A DNA stretch of 64,000 nt from Streptomyces sp. A1277 (GCF_004795015.1 NZ_SSBI01000014.1:1-64000), one strand, 5' to 3'; numbered from the stretch's first letter, positions 53,130 to 62,699 are shown. Translations and numbers: made by a program. Notes: generated by a model not told the origin, from the letters alone.

Positions 53130-55190
53130 ATGGTATTTATGGGGGACAGGGCAACTCTGTTGAAGACAGGGCGGTTTGTGCAGGGTCACGTCCATCCGGC
53201 GGAAAAAATGGCGGATGTGGTGTTTGCCGCTGCCACCGCGCAGTACAACGACATCATCGAGAGCGCCGAGACTGCGGAGTGTGCCGCGAGCGTCGAGAGT
53301 GCAGAGACCGCTGAGACCGCCGACGGCGTGGAGAACGCCGAGGGAGCGGAGACAGCGGCGAGCGCGGACAACGCCGAGAGCGAGGCGCGCCACCGCCGCG
53401 CCGCCGACGCCGGGGACACCGCTTCGATGAGCGTGCTCGGCGCGCTGCTGCTGCGCCGCGGCGACCTGGCCGGCGCCGAACCCTACCTCCGCGCCGCCAC
53501 CGCCGACGGCGACCGCGCCGCCGCCAACAACCTGGGCGTCCTGCTGCACCAGCGCGGCTACCCCGATGAGGCCGCCGGCTGGTGGCGGACCGCCGCCGTC
53601 GCCGGCTCCGCCGCCGCCGCACACGCCCTGGGCCGGCACCTGCGCGAGCGCGGGGACGAGCCCGGCGCCGAGTACTGGCTGCGCCAGTCCGCCGAGCAGG
53701 GCCACGCGCTCGGTGCGTACGCCCTCGCCGACCTGCTGGAGCACCGCAGCGACGTCGGCGCCGAGCGCTGGCTGCGCGCCGCCGCCGAGCAGGGCCACCG
53801 CGAGGCGGCCTACCGGCTCGCGCGCACGCTGGAGCGCAATGCCACCGACGCGGCGCACGACGCCTTCGGCCGCACCGGCCTCGGCCCCCGCACCGGCACG
53901 GGCCACGCGGCGGACCCGGCCGCGCCCCGCCGTCCCGCCGCGCGCAAGGACGACGGCCCGGTCGCCGGGCCCGAGCCGTCCCGCACCGGCGAGGCCGAGC
54001 AGTGGTACCGGCAGGCAGCGGCGCGCGGCCACCGGCGGGCCGCCCTGCACCTCGGCGCCATCCTCGAACAGCGCGGCGAGCTCAAGGAGGCCGGCCGCTG
54101 GTACCTCATCTCGGCCAAGGCCGGCGAGGCCCGGGCCGCTTGCGCGCTCGGCTTCCTGCTGCGCGACGCGGGCGACCGGGAGAGCGCCGCCGTGTGGTGG
54201 CTGCGGGCCGCCCAGGACGGCGACGGCAACGCCGCGAACGCGCTGGGCGCCCTGCACGCGGCCCGGGGTGAGCAGCAGACCGCCGAGCGCTGGTACCGCG
54301 CGGCCATGGACGCGGGTGACGTCAACGGCGCGTACAACCTCGGGCTGCTCTGCGCCGCCCAGGACCGCAACGCCCAGGCCGAGCAGTGGTACCGCCGCGC
54401 CGCCTACGCCGGCCACCGCGAGGCCGCCAACGCGCTGGCCGTGCTCCTGCTCCAGGCCGGAGACCCGGTCGGCGCCGAGCCCTGGTTCTCCAAGGCGGCC
54501 GAGGCGGGCAGCGTCGACGCCGCCTTCAACCTCGGCATCCTCTACGCCGGGCGCGACGAGGACCGCACGGCCCTGCTCTGGTACGAGCGGGCCGCGGCGG
54601 CCGGGCACACCGAGGCGGCGCTCCAGGTCGGCATGGCGCTGCTGCACCACGGCGAGGAGCGCGAGGCCGAGCGGCATCTGCGCTGCGCCGCGGGCGGCGG
54701 CAGCGCGGAGGCCGCCTTCCGGCTGGCCGGGGTGCTCGACTCGCGGCAGCCGCCGCCGGGCCCGCCCGCGCTGGGCGAGCCGCTGCCGGAGAAGACCGAG
54801 TGCGAGGAGTGGTACGAACGGGCGGCCGAGCAGGGGCACCGCCGCGCCCAGGTCCGCGTCGGCATGCTCGCCGCGTCCCGGGGGGACGTGGAGAGCGCCG
54901 GCCGCTGGTACCGCGAGGCGGCCGAGGCGGGCAGCCGCAACGGGGCCTTCAACCTCGGCCTGCTGCTCGCCCGCGAGGGCAGTGAGCGCGAGGCCGCCCT
55001 GTGGTGGACCCGGGCCGCCGCCGAGGGGCACGGGCGGGCCGCGCTGCGCCTGGCCCTGCTGGCCGCCCGCCGCGGTGAGCTGGCCGAGGGGCAGCACTGG
55101 TGTGCGCGGGCGGTCGAGCTGGGCCCCGCGGAGGTCGCGGAGCGTGCCGCGCGGCTGCGCGAGGCGCTGCACCAGGAGCTGACCGCGTAG
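53130..55190 (+). CDS. Sel1/TPR-repeat protein, 686 aa
   Basis: After 90 residues with an Ala/Glu-rich degenerate repeat (E-S-A-E-T-A-E type), the protein consists of about 13-15 consecutive Sel1-like helical repeats (pattern A-x-x-W-x-R-x-A-A-x-x-G-x-x-x-A-A-x-x-L-G). Such solenoids scaffold protein complexes. There is no signal peptide or catalytic domain. ATG at 53130 has AGGTGG seven bases upstream; ATG at 53139 (M-G-D-R-A-T) is possible. The gene sits exactly between two identical initiator tRNA genes. Confidence 0.88.
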   Translation: MVFMGDRATLLKTGRFVQGHVHPAEKMADVVFAAATAQYNDIIESAETAECAASVESAETAETADGVENAEGAETAASADNAESEARHRRAADAGDTASMSVLGALLLRRGDLAGAEPYLRAATADGDRAAANNLGVLLHQRGYPDEAAGWWRTAAVAGSAAAAHALGRHLRERGDEPGAEYWLRQSAEQGHALGAYALADLLEHRSDVGAERWLRAAAEQGHREAAYRLARTLERNATDAAHDAFGRTGLGPRTGTGHAADPAAPRRPAARKDDGPVAGPEPSRTGEAEQWYRQAAARGHRRAALHLGAILEQRGELKEAGRWYLISAKAGEARAACALGFLLRDAGDRESAAVWWLRAAQDGDGNAANALGALHAARGEQQTAERWYRAAMDAGDVNGAYNLGLLCAAQDRNAQAEQWYRRAAYAGHREAANALAVLLLQAGDPVGAEPWFSKAAEAGSVDAAFNLGILYAGRDEDRTALLWYERAAAAGHTEAALQVGMALLHHGEEREAERHLRCAAGGGSAEAAFRLAGVLDSRQPPPGPPALGEPLPEKTECEEWYERAAEQGHRRAQVRVGMLAASRGDVESAGRWYREAAEAGSRNGAFNLGLLLAREGSEREAALWWTRAAAEGHGRAALRLALLAARRGELAEGQHWCARAVELGPAEVAERAARLREALHQELTA

Positions 55191-55270
55191 ACCGGCCGGG
55201 GCCCCTCGCGGGGAACCCGCAATGAATTTGCGCTGGTCCGAGGGGTGCCGTAGGGTTGTGAACACAACGA

Positions 55271-55344
55271 CGCGGGGTGGAGCAGCTCGGTAGCTCGCTG
55301 GGCTCATAACCCAGAGGTCGCAGGTTCAAATCCTGTCCCCGCTA
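55271..55344 (+). tRNA. Initiator tRNA-fMet (CAT anticodon), copy 2
   Basis: All 74 bases are identical to the tRNA at 52843, as are the 12 bases upstream (TGAACACAACGA). The GGG/CCC anticodon stem and unpaired C1 again identify it as the initiator tRNA. Confidence 0.95.
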
Positions 55345-55350
55345 CTGAAG

Positions 55351-55388
55351 GCAGAAGGCCGGATCTTTTCGAAGATCCGGCCTTCTGC
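55351..55388 (+). terminator. Terminator of the second initiator tRNA gene
   Basis: A perfect 17-base stem (GCAGAAGGCCGGATCTT and complement) with a TTCG loop starts seven bases after the tRNA. Its core GAAGG-CCGGATC resembles the terminator of copy 1. Confidence 0.85.
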
Positions 55389-55446
55389 GTGTGCCGTGCG
55401 CACCTCGGACGGGATGTCCGACGTGAGGCGGCGGTGAGCGCGGGGT

Positions 55447-55866
55447 TCAGGCGGTAGCGGCGCACTCCGGGCAGATGCCCCGGTAGGTCATCTCGACGCC
55501 GGAGATCGTGAAGCCGAAGCGCTCGCCGGACGGCAGGTCCGCCAGCGGGTCGCCCGAGGGGTGCACGTCGCGGATCGCACCGCACTTCGCGCACACCAGG
55601 TGATGGTGGGCGCGGTGCGCGTTGGGGTCGTAGCGCTTGGCGCGGCGGTCGGTGGAGACCTCGATGACCTCGCCGAGGGTCACCATCTCGCCCAGTGTGT
55701 TGTAGACGGTGGCGCGGGAGATCTCGGGCAGCTTGGCCACCGCCCGGGCATGGACCTCGTCGGCCGTCAGGTGCACATGGTCCCCGTCGAGGACCTCGGC
55801 CACGACGCGCCGCTGTGCGGTCATACGCCAGCCGCGTCCTCGAAGTCGTTCCAGCAGGTCACTCAT
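55447..55866 (-). CDS. catR: Fur-family (CatR/PerR-like) regulator, 139 aa
   Basis: The winged-helix domain occupies residues 1-80, with the recognition region S-R-A-T-V-Y-N-T-L. The dimer domain has the His-rich H-R-A-H-H-H-L segment (84-89) and a structural zinc site of C92, C95, C132 and C135. Family and position, divergent from a catalase gene, fit the peroxide-sensing repressor CatR of Streptomyces. The symbol rests on that context. ATG at 55866. The upstream sequence TAGACT lies six bases before the start, so the message may be leaderless. Confidence 0.88.
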   Translation of the reverse strand: MSDLLERLRGRGWRMTAQRRVVAEVLDGDHVHLTADEVHARAVAKLPEISRATVYNTLGEMVTLGEVIEVSTDRRAKRYDPNAHRAHHHLVCAKCGAIRDVHPSGDPLADLPSGERFGFTISGVEMTYRGICPECAATA

Positions 55867-55925
55867 GGCGCCAGTCTAGCAGCGCGCGAGCCATGTCTTG
55901 AATAGGTGCGACTTTGGATGACTGT

Positions 55926-55953
55926 TTGACTTGGACTTAGTCCAATGTAGGAT
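55926..55953 (+). promoter_or_regulatory. Catalase promoter with embedded inverted-repeat operator
   Basis: TTGACT (55926-55931) and TAGGAT (55948-55953) are spaced by 16 bases. Within the spacer lies TTGGAC-N3-GTCCAA (55931-55945), a perfect inverted repeat of the size bound by Fur/PerR dimers. It is the natural candidate operator for the divergently encoded regulator. Confidence 0.7.
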
Positions 55954-56042
55954 CTCTTATGGCGGCGGCCGGAGGACAGGAAGGCCGCGATGCCGTGCAC
56001 GGCATGAAGGCATGACGTGCGGAAACGACCCAGGAGGCGCAC

Positions 56043-57494
56043 GTGACGCAGGGACCGCTCACCACGGAGGCCGGCGCGCCGGTCGCCGACAACCAGCAGA
56101 GTGAGACCGCGGGTCCCGGTGGACCGGTCCTGGTGCAGGACCAGTCGCTGCTGGAGAAGCTCGCGCACTTCAACCGGGAGCGCATTCCGGAGCGCGTGGT
56201 GCACGCACGCGGCGCCGGCGCGTACGGCACGTTCACGCTGACCCGCGACGTGTCGCGGTGGACGCGGGCGAAGTTCCTCTCCGAGGTCGGCAAGCAGACC
56301 GAGACGTTCCTGCGCTTCTCCACCGTCGCGGGCAACCTCGGCGCCGCCGACGCCGTACGGGACCCGCGCGGCTTCGCGCTGAAGTTCTACACCGAGGAGG
56401 GCAACTACGACCTCGTCGGCAACAACACCCCGGTGTTCTTCATCAGGGACGCCATCAAGTTCCCCGACTTCATCCACACCCAGAAGCGCGACCCGTACAC
56501 CGGATCCCAGGAGGCGGACAACGTCTGGGACTTCTGGGGTCTTTCGCCCGAGTCCACCCACCAGGTGACCTGGCTCTTCGGTGACCGGGGCATCCCCGCC
56601 TCGTACCGTCACATGGACGGCTTCGGCTCGCACACCTACCAGTGGAACAACGAGGCCGGCGAGGTCTTCTGGGTCAAGTACCACTTCAAGACCGACCAGG
56701 GCATCAAGAACCTCACCACCGACGAGGCGAACCGCCTCTCCGGGGTGGACCCCGACAGTCACCAGCGGGACCTGCGCGAGTCCATCGAGCGCGGCGACTT
56801 CCCGTCCTGGACCGTGCAGGTGCAGATCATGCCGGCGGCCGAGGCGGCGACGTACCGCTTCAACCCGTTCGACCTCACCAAGGTGTGGCCGCACGCGGAC
56901 TACCCGCTGATCGAGATCGGCAAGCTGGAGCTCAACCGCAACCCTCAGAACATCTTCGCCGAGGTCGAGCAGTCGATCTTCAGCCCCGCGCACTTCGTGC
57001 CCGGCATCGGCCCGTCCCCGGACAAGATGCTCCAGGGCCGCCTGTTCGCGTACGGCGACGCACACCGCTACCGCGTCGGCATCAACGCCGACCACCTGCC
57101 GGTGAACCGCCCGCACGCCACCGAGGCGCGTACCAACAGCCGTGACGGCTACCTCTACGACGGCCGCCACCAGGGCGCGAAGAACTACGAGCCGAACAGC
57201 TTCGGCGGTCCCGCCCAGACGGACCGGCCGCTGTGGGAGTCCACTCCCGTCGCGGGCGGCACCGGCCACCACGAGACGCCGCGGCACGCCGAGGACAACG
57301 ACTTCGTGCAGGCCGGCAACCTCTACCGGCTCATCTCCGAGGACGAGAAGCTCCGGCTGATCGACAACCTCGCCGGGTTCATCGCGAAGGTCTCGCGCGA
57401 CGACATCGCCGAGCGCGCGATCGACAACTTCCGCCGGGCCGACGAGGACTTCGGCAAGCGGCTGGAAGCGGCCGTGCAGGCGCTGCGCGCCTGA
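56043..57494 (+). CDS. katA: Monofunctional haem catalase, 483 aa
   Basis: This clade 3-type small-subunit catalase disproportionates hydrogen peroxide in the cytoplasm. Catalytic His54 is in V-V-H-A-R-G-A-G-A, Asn127 is in [11 protein letters not shown], and the proximal haem ligand Tyr337 is in [11 protein letters not shown] at 56043 has AGGAGG upstream. The promoter contains a palindrome suited to the adjacent Fur-family regulator, so peroxide induction is expected. Confidence 0.95.
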   Translation: MTQGPLTTEAGAPVADNQQSETAGPGGPVLVQDQSLLEKLAHFNRERIPERVVHARGAGAYGTFTLTRDVSRWTRAKFLSEVGKQTETFLRFSTVAGNLGAADAVRDPRGFALKFYTEEGNYDLVGNNTPVFFIRDAIKFPDFIHTQKRDPYTGSQEADNVWDFWGLSPESTHQVTWLFGDRGIPASYRHMDGFGSHTYQWNNEAGEVFWVKYHFKTDQGIKNLTTDEANRLSGVDPDSHQRDLRESIERGDFPSWTVQVQIMPAAEAATYRFNPFDLTKVWPHADYPLIEIGKLELNRNPQNIFAEVEQSIFSPAHFVPGIGPSPDKMLQGRLFAYGDAHRYRVGINADHLPVNRPHATEARTNSRDGYLYDGRHQGAKNYEPNSFGGPAQTDRPLWESTPVAGGTGHHETPRHAEDNDFVQAGNLYRLISEDEKLRLIDNLAGFIAKVSRDDIAERAIDNFRRADEDFGKRLEAAVQALRA

Positions 57495-57514
57495 GTCCCC
57501 GCGGCTGTACGCGA

Positions 57515-57547
57515 CCGGCCCGGCCCCGCACCCGGGGGCCGGGCCGG
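57515..57547. terminator. Bidirectional terminator between catalase and CBS genes
   Basis: CCGGCCCGGCCCC pairs perfectly with GGGGCCGGGCCGG across a seven-base loop, between two convergent genes. Confidence 0.75.
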
Positions 57548-57566
57548 CCGCACGCGTGCGGGACGG

Positions 57567-57968
57567 TCAGCCGACCAGTTCCACCGGGTGGCGGCGCAGC
57601 GGGGACCAGCAGCGGATGATGTCGCGCACCGAGACGACCCCGACCGGGCCGTCGTCGTCCAGCACGATCAGATGGCGGAAGCCGCCGTGGGTCATGGCCG
57701 CCGCGGCCTCTTCGAGGGTCCAGGCGGGGGCCGCGAAGACCACGTCGGTGGTGGTGTGCGCGGAGGCGGTCTCGGTGTCGGGGTCCTGGCCCGAGCCGAC
57801 CGCGTTGAGGATGTCGCGCTCGGTGAGGATGCCGAGTCCGCTGGTATCGGGGTCGTGGACGACGGCCGCACCGATCCGGCGGGCCGACATCAGCCGGGCG
57901 GCCTGGCGCAGCGTATGGGCCGGGCCGATGGTCAGGACCACCGTGCTCATGGCGTCACGGACGAGCAT
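57567..57968 (-). CDS. Two-CBS-domain protein, 133 aa
   Basis: The protein is a single Bateman module. The first CBS repeat spans about residues 8-60 (V-R-D-A-M-S-T, G-L-G-I-L-T-E-R-D-I) and the second about 72-125 (H-L-I-V-L-D-D-D-G-P-V-G-V-V-S-V-R-D-I). Such modules bind adenosyl ligands and sense energy or redox state. Because it is free-standing it may regulate another protein. ATG at 57968 has AGGAGG 11 bases upstream. Confidence 0.88.
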   Translation of the reverse strand: MLVRDAMSTVVLTIGPAHTLRQAARLMSARRIGAAVVHDPDTSGLGILTERDILNAVGSGQDPDTETASAHTTTDVVFAAPAWTLEEAAAAMTHGGFRHLIVLDDDGPVGVVSVRDIIRCWSPLRRHPVELVG

Positions 57969-58083
57969 GAAGAGAGCCACCTCCTCGGTGAAGCGACCGC
58001 GTGAGTCGATTCACAAGTTCACAAGTGGGGGAGCTCTCAGAGTCGCACCGATGGGAGAGGTCAACAAGGGGGAGCGAAGATCA

Positions 58084-58120
58084 CCGGAGGGGCGTGCAGG
58101 GGTGCGGCACGCCCCTCCGG
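58084..58120. terminator. Terminator of hisN, 13-bp perfect stem
   Basis: CCGGAGGGGCGTG pairs with CACGCCCCTCCGG around an 11-base loop, 35 bases past the hisN stop. Confidence 0.6.
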
Positions 58121-58154
58121 GGCCGCATGAGCTGCCCGGCGAGCGGGAGCGCGG

Positions 58155-58955
58155 TCAGTAGCGCTGGTTCAGATAACCCAGCAGCTCGTGGTGGAGTGCG
58201 CCGTTCGACGCGGCGGCGTTCCCGCCGCCCGGCCCGCTGACACCGTCCAGACTGGTGAAACTGCCCCCCGCCTCCTGGACGATGATCGCGTTCGCCGCCA
58301 TGTCCCACAGCGAGAGCTCCGGCTCCGCGCAGATGTCCACGGACCCCTCGGCGACCATCATGTACGGCCAGAAGTCCCCATAGCCGCGAGTGCGCCAGCA
58401 GGCCCGGGTCAGGTCCATGAACCCGTCGAGCCGGCCCAGCTCCTCCCAGCCGGTCAGCGAGGAGTACGCGAACGAGGCGTCCGCGATCCGCTCCACCTTC
58501 GACACGTGCAGCCGGGTCGCGGAGGTCAGGCTGCGGCCGGTGTACGCCCCCGCGCCCTTCGCCGCCCACCAGCGCCGGTTCAGCGCCGGCGCCGACACCA
58601 CCCCGACCACCGGCTGGAACCCCTCCTCAACGGCCTCCATCAGCGAGATCAGCGTCGCCCAGACGGGCACGCCCCGCACGTAGTTCTTGGTGCCGTCGAT
58701 CGGGTCGACCACCCAGCGCCGCGGCCCCGTGCCCTCGATCCCGTACTCCTCGCCCAGGATCGCGTCGCGCGGGCGGGCCCGGTGCAGATGCCCCCGGATC
58801 AGCTCCTCGGCGGCCTTGTCGGCCTCGCTCACCGGCGTCATGTCCGGCTTGGTCTCGACCTTGAGGTCCAGAGCCTTGAACCGGTCCATGGTCACCGCGT
58901 CGGCGGCGTCCGCCAGGACATGGGCGAGGCGCAGATCATCGTGGTAATCGGACAT
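58155..58955 (-). CDS. hisN: Histidinol-phosphatase, inositol-monophosphatase type, 266 aa
   Basis: This magnesium-dependent phosphatase of the IMPase superfamily has G-E-E-Y near 68, the metal-binding D-P-I-D-G-T-K-N (84-91), and a late L-W-D-M-A-A segment. In Streptomyces and other actinobacteria the member of this family in this type of context is HisN, which makes histidinol in histidine biosynthesis. Residues specific for histidinol phosphate cannot be separated from those for inositol phosphate by eye, so the symbol is an informed inference. ATG at 58955. Confidence 0.85.
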   Translation of the reverse strand: MSDYHDDLRLAHVLADAADAVTMDRFKALDLKVETKPDMTPVSEADKAAEELIRGHLHRARPRDAILGEEYGIEGTGPRRWVVDPIDGTKNYVRGVPVWATLISLMEAVEEGFQPVVGVVSAPALNRRWWAAKGAGAYTGRSLTSATRLHVSKVERIADASFAYSSLTGWEELGRLDGFMDLTRACWRTRGYGDFWPYMMVAEGSVDICAEPELSLWDMAANAIIVQEAGGSFTSLDGVSGPGGGNAAASNGALHHELLGYLNQRY

Positions 58956-59009
58956 GCCGTCACAGTATCGACCCGCCGGTGACCCGGGCCACAGGGGCCC
59001 GGAGCGCGG

Positions 59010-59333
59010 TCAGTGGGCGGAGCCGGAGAGCTGGAGCCCGATCACGCCGAGGATCACCAGCGAGATCGACACCAGCTTGAGCACGGAGACCACGTCATTG
59101 AGGAAGATCATGCCGTAGATCGCCGTGCCCGCCGCTCCGATGCCGGTCCACACCGCGTACGCGGGCCCGACGTCGAGCTTCTTCAGCGACAGGGTCAGCA
59201 GACCGAAGCTGCCGAGCGCGAAGGCGCAGAACGCGATGGTCGGCCACAGCCGGGAGAAGCCGTGCGAGAGCTTCAGGCAGACCGCGAAGCCGGTCTCCAG
59301 AAATCCCGCGACCACGACCAGCAGCCACGCCAT
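59010..59333 (-). CDS. SMR-family multidrug/guanidinium exporter, 107 aa
   Basis: This is a four-helix small multidrug resistance transporter working as a dimer. The essential membrane glutamate is E13 in A-G-F-L-E-T-G. The W-T-G-I-G-A-A-G-T-A segment and the closing helix are typical. Sequence resembles the SugE/Gdx branch as well as QacE-type pumps, so the substrate is open. ATG at 59333 has GGGAGGG upstream. I looked for a guanidine riboswitch upstream and did not find a convincing one. Confidence 0.88.
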   Translation of the reverse strand: MAWLLVVVAGFLETGFAVCLKLSHGFSRLWPTIAFCAFALGSFGLLTLSLKKLDVGPAYAVWTGIGAAGTAIYGMIFLNDVVSVLKLVSISLVILGVIGLQLSGSAH

Positions 59334-59513
59334 CGTCAGTGCCCTCCCGCATCGGTGACCGCCCGGCAACGCCCGGTGCCGCCGGGCGTGATTCGTGATT
59401 ATGCACTTACCGGCGGCGAGTGATCGCAAACGTACCCGGTCCGGTCGTCCGCGCGCCGCATCCGGCCCGGCGAGGACCGGCCGCCCGCGCTTCGTACCCG
59501 GACCGGACGGCTT

Positions 59514-60530
59514 TCAGTCGCCCTCGCGCCGGTTGCGGGTGGACAGCAGACGGCGCAGCGAGTCCAGCCGCGCCGGGTCCGCGTGCCCCTCCGCCACCCA
59601 GGCGTCCAGCGCGCATTCCGGTTCGTGGCTGTCGTGGGTGCAGCCGCGCGGACAATCCTCCGTGCCGGGCTGGAGGTCCGGGAAGGCGTGGATGACCCGG
59701 GACGGGTCGACGTGGTGCAGCCCGAACGAGCGGACGCCCGGGGTGTCGATCACCCAGCCCCGGTAGTCCGGCAGCGGCAGGGCCAGCGCCGACGTCGTGG
59801 TGTGCCGGCCCCGGCCGGTGACCGCGTTGACGACCCCGGTGGTGCGCCGCTTCTCCTTCGGCACCAGCGCGTTGACCAGGGTGGTCTTGCCGACGCCGGA
59901 GTGCCCGACGAAGGCGGTCACCCGGTCCTTGAGCTGCTCGCGTACCCGGTCGGCCGCGTCCCCGTTCTCCAGCTCCTCGCGGCTGGTGACGACGAACGGC
60001 ACGCCCAGCGGGGTGTACGCGCTCAGCAGCTTGTCGGGCGGTGCCAGGTCGGATTTGGTCAGTACCAGGAGCGGGGAGAGCCCGCCGTCGTACGCGGCGA
60101 CCAGGCAGCGGTCGATCATCCGCGGGCGGGGTTCCGGATCGGCCAGTGCGGTGACGATCGCCAGCTGGTCCGCGTTGGCCACGACCACCCGCTCGAACGG
60201 GTCGTCGTCGTCCGCCGTCCGGCGCAGCACCGAGCGGCGCTCGCCGATGCGCACGATCCGGGCGAGCGTGTCCTTGTCGCCGGACAGATCGCCGACCAGG
60301 GAGACCGTGTCGCCGACCACCGCTGCCTTGCGGCCCAGCTCGCGGGCCTTCATGGCGGTGATCGTGCGGCCGTCCACGAGGCAGGTGAGGCGGCCCCGGT
60401 CCACGGTGAGGACCATGCCCTCCTCGGCGTCCTCGTGCTTGGGCCGGATGTGGGTACGCGGCCGGTTGCCCTTGCGGTTGGGGCGGACGCGGATGTCGTC
60501 CTCGTCGGGGTTCTTGCCGTAGCGGCGCAT
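59514..60530 (-). CDS. rsgA: Ribosome small-subunit GTPase RsgA, 338 aa
   Basis: This is a late assembly factor of the 30S subunit. After a basic N-terminal tail and an OB-fold it has the circularly permuted GTPase order: G4 T-K-S-D at 158-161, then G1 G-H-S-G-V-G-K-T-T at 209-217, then G3 D-T-P-G at 262-265. The C-terminal zinc site is C293, C297, H299 and C306. Its ATG at 60530 lies three bases after the aroA stop, so it is the second gene of an aroA-rsgA operon, as in mycobacteria. Confidence 0.95.
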   Translation of the reverse strand: MRRYGKNPDEDDIRVRPNRKGNRPRTHIRPKHEDAEEGMVLTVDRGRLTCLVDGRTITAMKARELGRKAAVVGDTVSLVGDLSGDKDTLARIVRIGERRSVLRRTADDDDPFERVVVANADQLAIVTALADPEPRPRMIDRCLVAAYDGGLSPLLVLTKSDLAPPDKLLSAYTPLGVPFVVTSREELENGDAADRVREQLKDRVTAFVGHSGVGKTTLVNALVPKEKRRTTGVVNAVTGRGRHTTTSALALPLPDYRGWVIDTPGVRSFGLHHVDPSRVIHAFPDLQPGTEDCPRGCTHDSHEPECALDAWVAEGHADPARLDSLRRLLSTRNRREGD

Positions 60531-60533
60531 GTC

Positions 60534-61883
60534 TCAGGCCCCGAGCATTCCGGTCCACATCTGCGGGAAGTCGGGCAGGGTCTTGGCGGTCGTCGCCACG
60601 TTCTCGATCTCCACTCCGGGGACGGCAAGGCCGATGATCGACCCCGCGGTGGCCATCCGGTGGTCGTCGTACGTATGGAAGGTACCGCCGTGCAGCGGTC
60701 GTGGCCGGATGTGCAGTCCGTCCGCGGTCTCGGTGACGTCGCCGCCCAGCTCGTTGATCTCCTTGGTGAGCGCGGCCAGCCGGTCCGTCTCGTGGAGCCG
60801 CAGGTGGGCGACGCCGCTGAGCGTCGAGGGGGAGTCGGCCAGGGCGGCGACGGCCGCGATGCCCGGGGTCAGCTCGCCGACCTCGCCGAGGTCGACGTCG
60901 ATGCCGTGGACGCGGCCCGAGCCGGTGAGGGTGAGCCCGTGCTCGGTCAGCTCGCAGCTGCCGCCCATCGCGGTGAAGATCTCGCGCAGCGCGTCACCGG
61001 GCTGCGTGGTGCGCAGCGGCCAGTCCGGGATGGTGACCCGCCCGCCGGTGACCAGCGCCGCGGCGAGGAACGGCTGGGCGTTGGAGAGGTCCGGCTCGAT
61101 GGTCAGGTCGCGGCCGAGCAGGGCGGAGGGGGAGACCCGCCAGACGTTCGGCTCGCCGCCCGTCTCCGGCTCGTCCACCTGCGCGCCGACGGCCCGCAGC
61201 ATGTCCACGGTCATCCGGATGTGCGGCATGGAGGGCAGCCGGTCGCCGGTGTGGCGGACCTCCACGCCCTGGTTGAAGCGCGGCGCGGACAGCAGCAGCG
61301 CCGAGACGAACTGGGAGGACGAGGAGGCGTCGATCGCGACCGGGCCGCCGTCCAGCGCCCCGCCGCCGTGCACGGTCATCGGCAGCGAGCCCCGGGAGTC
61401 GTCGTCGATCCGGGCGCCGAGCACCCGCAGGGCGTCGATCACCCCGGTCAGCGGGCGCTCGTAGGACCGCGGGTCGCCGTCGAAGCGGACCTCGCCCTCG
61501 GCGAGCGTGGCGACCGGGGGCAGGAAGCGCATGACCGTACCGGCGTTGCCGACGTCCACCGTGACCGGGCCGTGCAGAGGGGCGGGGATGACCCGCCACG
61601 CCTCGCCCGTGGCCTCCGGGCCCTCGGCGCCGTCCGTCGCGGCGGAGCTGGAGGACACCGTCTCCTCGATGCGCACACCCATCGCGCGCAGCGCGTCCGC
61701 CATCAGCAGGGTGTCGCGGGAGCGCAGCGGGCGGCGCAGCCAGCCCGGCTCCGAGGAGAGCGCGGCGAGCACCAGCGCGCGGTTGGTGACCGACTTGGAA
61801 CCGGGCACGGTGACGGTCGCGTCGACGGCTCCGCTCGCGAGGGGGGCGGGCCAGAGGGCGGGATGCACGGCACTTTCGGTCAT
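60534..61883 (-). CDS. aroA: 3-phosphoshikimate 1-carboxyvinyltransferase (EPSP synthase), 449 aa
   Basis: This enzyme makes EPSP from shikimate-3-phosphate and PEP in aromatic amino-acid synthesis. Visible motifs are P-G-S-K-S-V-T-N-R (K30), [15 protein letters not shown] (112-120), [11 protein letters not shown] and H-E-T-D-R-L. The 112-120 loop differs from the E. coli type (A-M-R-P). The segment equivalent to the E. coli I-P-D-A-A-M reads T-P-G-I-A-A. A Ser/Ala/Glu insert of about 20 residues follows R-I-E-E-T-V. ATG at 61883. rsgA follows in the same operon. Confidence 0.95.
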   Translation of the reverse strand: MTESAVHPALWPAPLASGAVDATVTVPGSKSVTNRALVLAALSSEPGWLRRPLRSRDTLLMADALRAMGVRIEETVSSSSAATDGAEGPEATGEAWRVIPAPLHGPVTVDVGNAGTVMRFLPPVATLAEGEVRFDGDPRSYERPLTGVIDALRVLGARIDDDSRGSLPMTVHGGGALDGGPVAIDASSSSQFVSALLLSAPRFNQGVEVRHTGDRLPSMPHIRMTVDMLRAVGAQVDEPETGGEPNVWRVSPSALLGRDLTIEPDLSNAQPFLAAALVTGGRVTIPDWPLRTTQPGDALREIFTAMGGSCELTEHGLTLTGSGRVHGIDVDLGEVGELTPGIAAVAALADSPSTLSGVAHLRLHETDRLAALTKEINELGGDVTETADGLHIRPRPLHGGTFHTYDDHRMATAGSIIGLAVPGVEIENVATTAKTLPDFPQMWTGMLGA

Positions 61884-61920
61884 GCGCTCACTTTAGAGGT
61901 TCGGGCCATGGTGGGCCCGG

Positions 61921-62634
61921 TCACAGCCCCAGCAGCCAGCGGCCCCCGCCGATCAGCGAGCACAGCGAGACCGCGTGGAAGAGGAACAGCCACAGCGCGG
62001 CCGGCACGTCGGTCAGCCGGGCCAGCTGGTCCGCGTCCGAGTCCGGGGCCCCGCCGTGCCGCCGCTTCGACTGGAGCTCGAACACCGGGCGTACCCCGCC
62101 CAGCAGCAGGAACCAGACCGCGCTGTAGGCGAACAGCGACTGCCAGGCCGGCGAGGCCAGCCAGGACACGAGCAGGAAGAGCGAACCGGTGAGGATCACC
62201 GTCAGCGCCCCGTACACGTTGCGGATCATCACCAGCATCACCGCGAGCAGGGCCGTGGCCACCCACAGCAGCAGCGTGATCCGGCCGTCCACCAGCAGCC
62301 AGGCGCCGCCGAGCCCGAGCAGGGAGGGCGCGGTGTAGCCCGCCGCCGCGGTCAGCACCATGCCGATGCCGGTCGGCTTGCCCCGGCTCACCGTCAGCCC
62401 GCTGGTGTCCGAGTGCAGCCGGATGCCGGAGAGCTGCCGGCCGGAGAGCAGGGCGATCAGCCCGTGGCCGCCCTCGTGGGCGATGGTGATCGCGTTGCGG
62501 GACAGCCGCCACAGGGCGTTCGGGACGACGACGATGAACGCCGCCGTGGCGGTGACCACCACCAGCCACTGCTCGGGGGCGGGCTGGGTGCCGACGATGC
62601 GGTCCCACAGATTGCCGAGATCGGTGCTGTCCAT
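61921..62634 (-). CDS. M50-type membrane metallopeptidase, 237 aa
   Basis: About six transmembrane helices carry the zinc motif H-E-G-G-H in the second hydrophobic stretch (I-T-I-A-H-E-G-G-H-G). This is the H-E-x-x-H placement of M50B intramembrane peptidases. The expected later Asp ligand (N/L-D-G type) is not obvious. Substrates are unknown. ATG at 62634 has AAGGAG about 11 bases upstream. It is divergent from yedK. Confidence 0.85.
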   Translation of the reverse strand: MDSTDLGNLWDRIVGTQPAPEQWLVVVTATAAFIVVVPNALWRLSRNAITIAHEGGHGLIALLSGRQLSGIRLHSDTSGLTVSRGKPTGIGMVLTAAAGYTAPSLLGLGGAWLLVDGRITLLLWVATALLAVMLVMIRNVYGALTVILTGSLFLLVSWLASPAWQSLFAYSAVWFLLLGGVRPVFELQSKRRHGGAPDSDADQLARLTDVPAALWLFLFHAVSLCSLIGGGRWLLGL

Positions 62635-62699
62635 GGGGTGGGCGGCTCCTTGCGGGGAGTGGGTCCGGTCGGGACGGCGGTCGTGGCAGTCTGGCACTT

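Noticed and set aside
52843..55344. Initiator tRNA genes as integration sites of a mobile element
   Set aside because: There is no integrase, excisionase or other mobility gene between or beside them, and codon bias of the enclosed gene matches the chromosome.
59334..59420. Possible guanidine riboswitch upstream of the SMR transporter gene
   Set aside because: The leader has a CCCGG/CCGGG hairpin, but I do not see the ACGR loops of the class II motif or a convincing class III pseudoknot.
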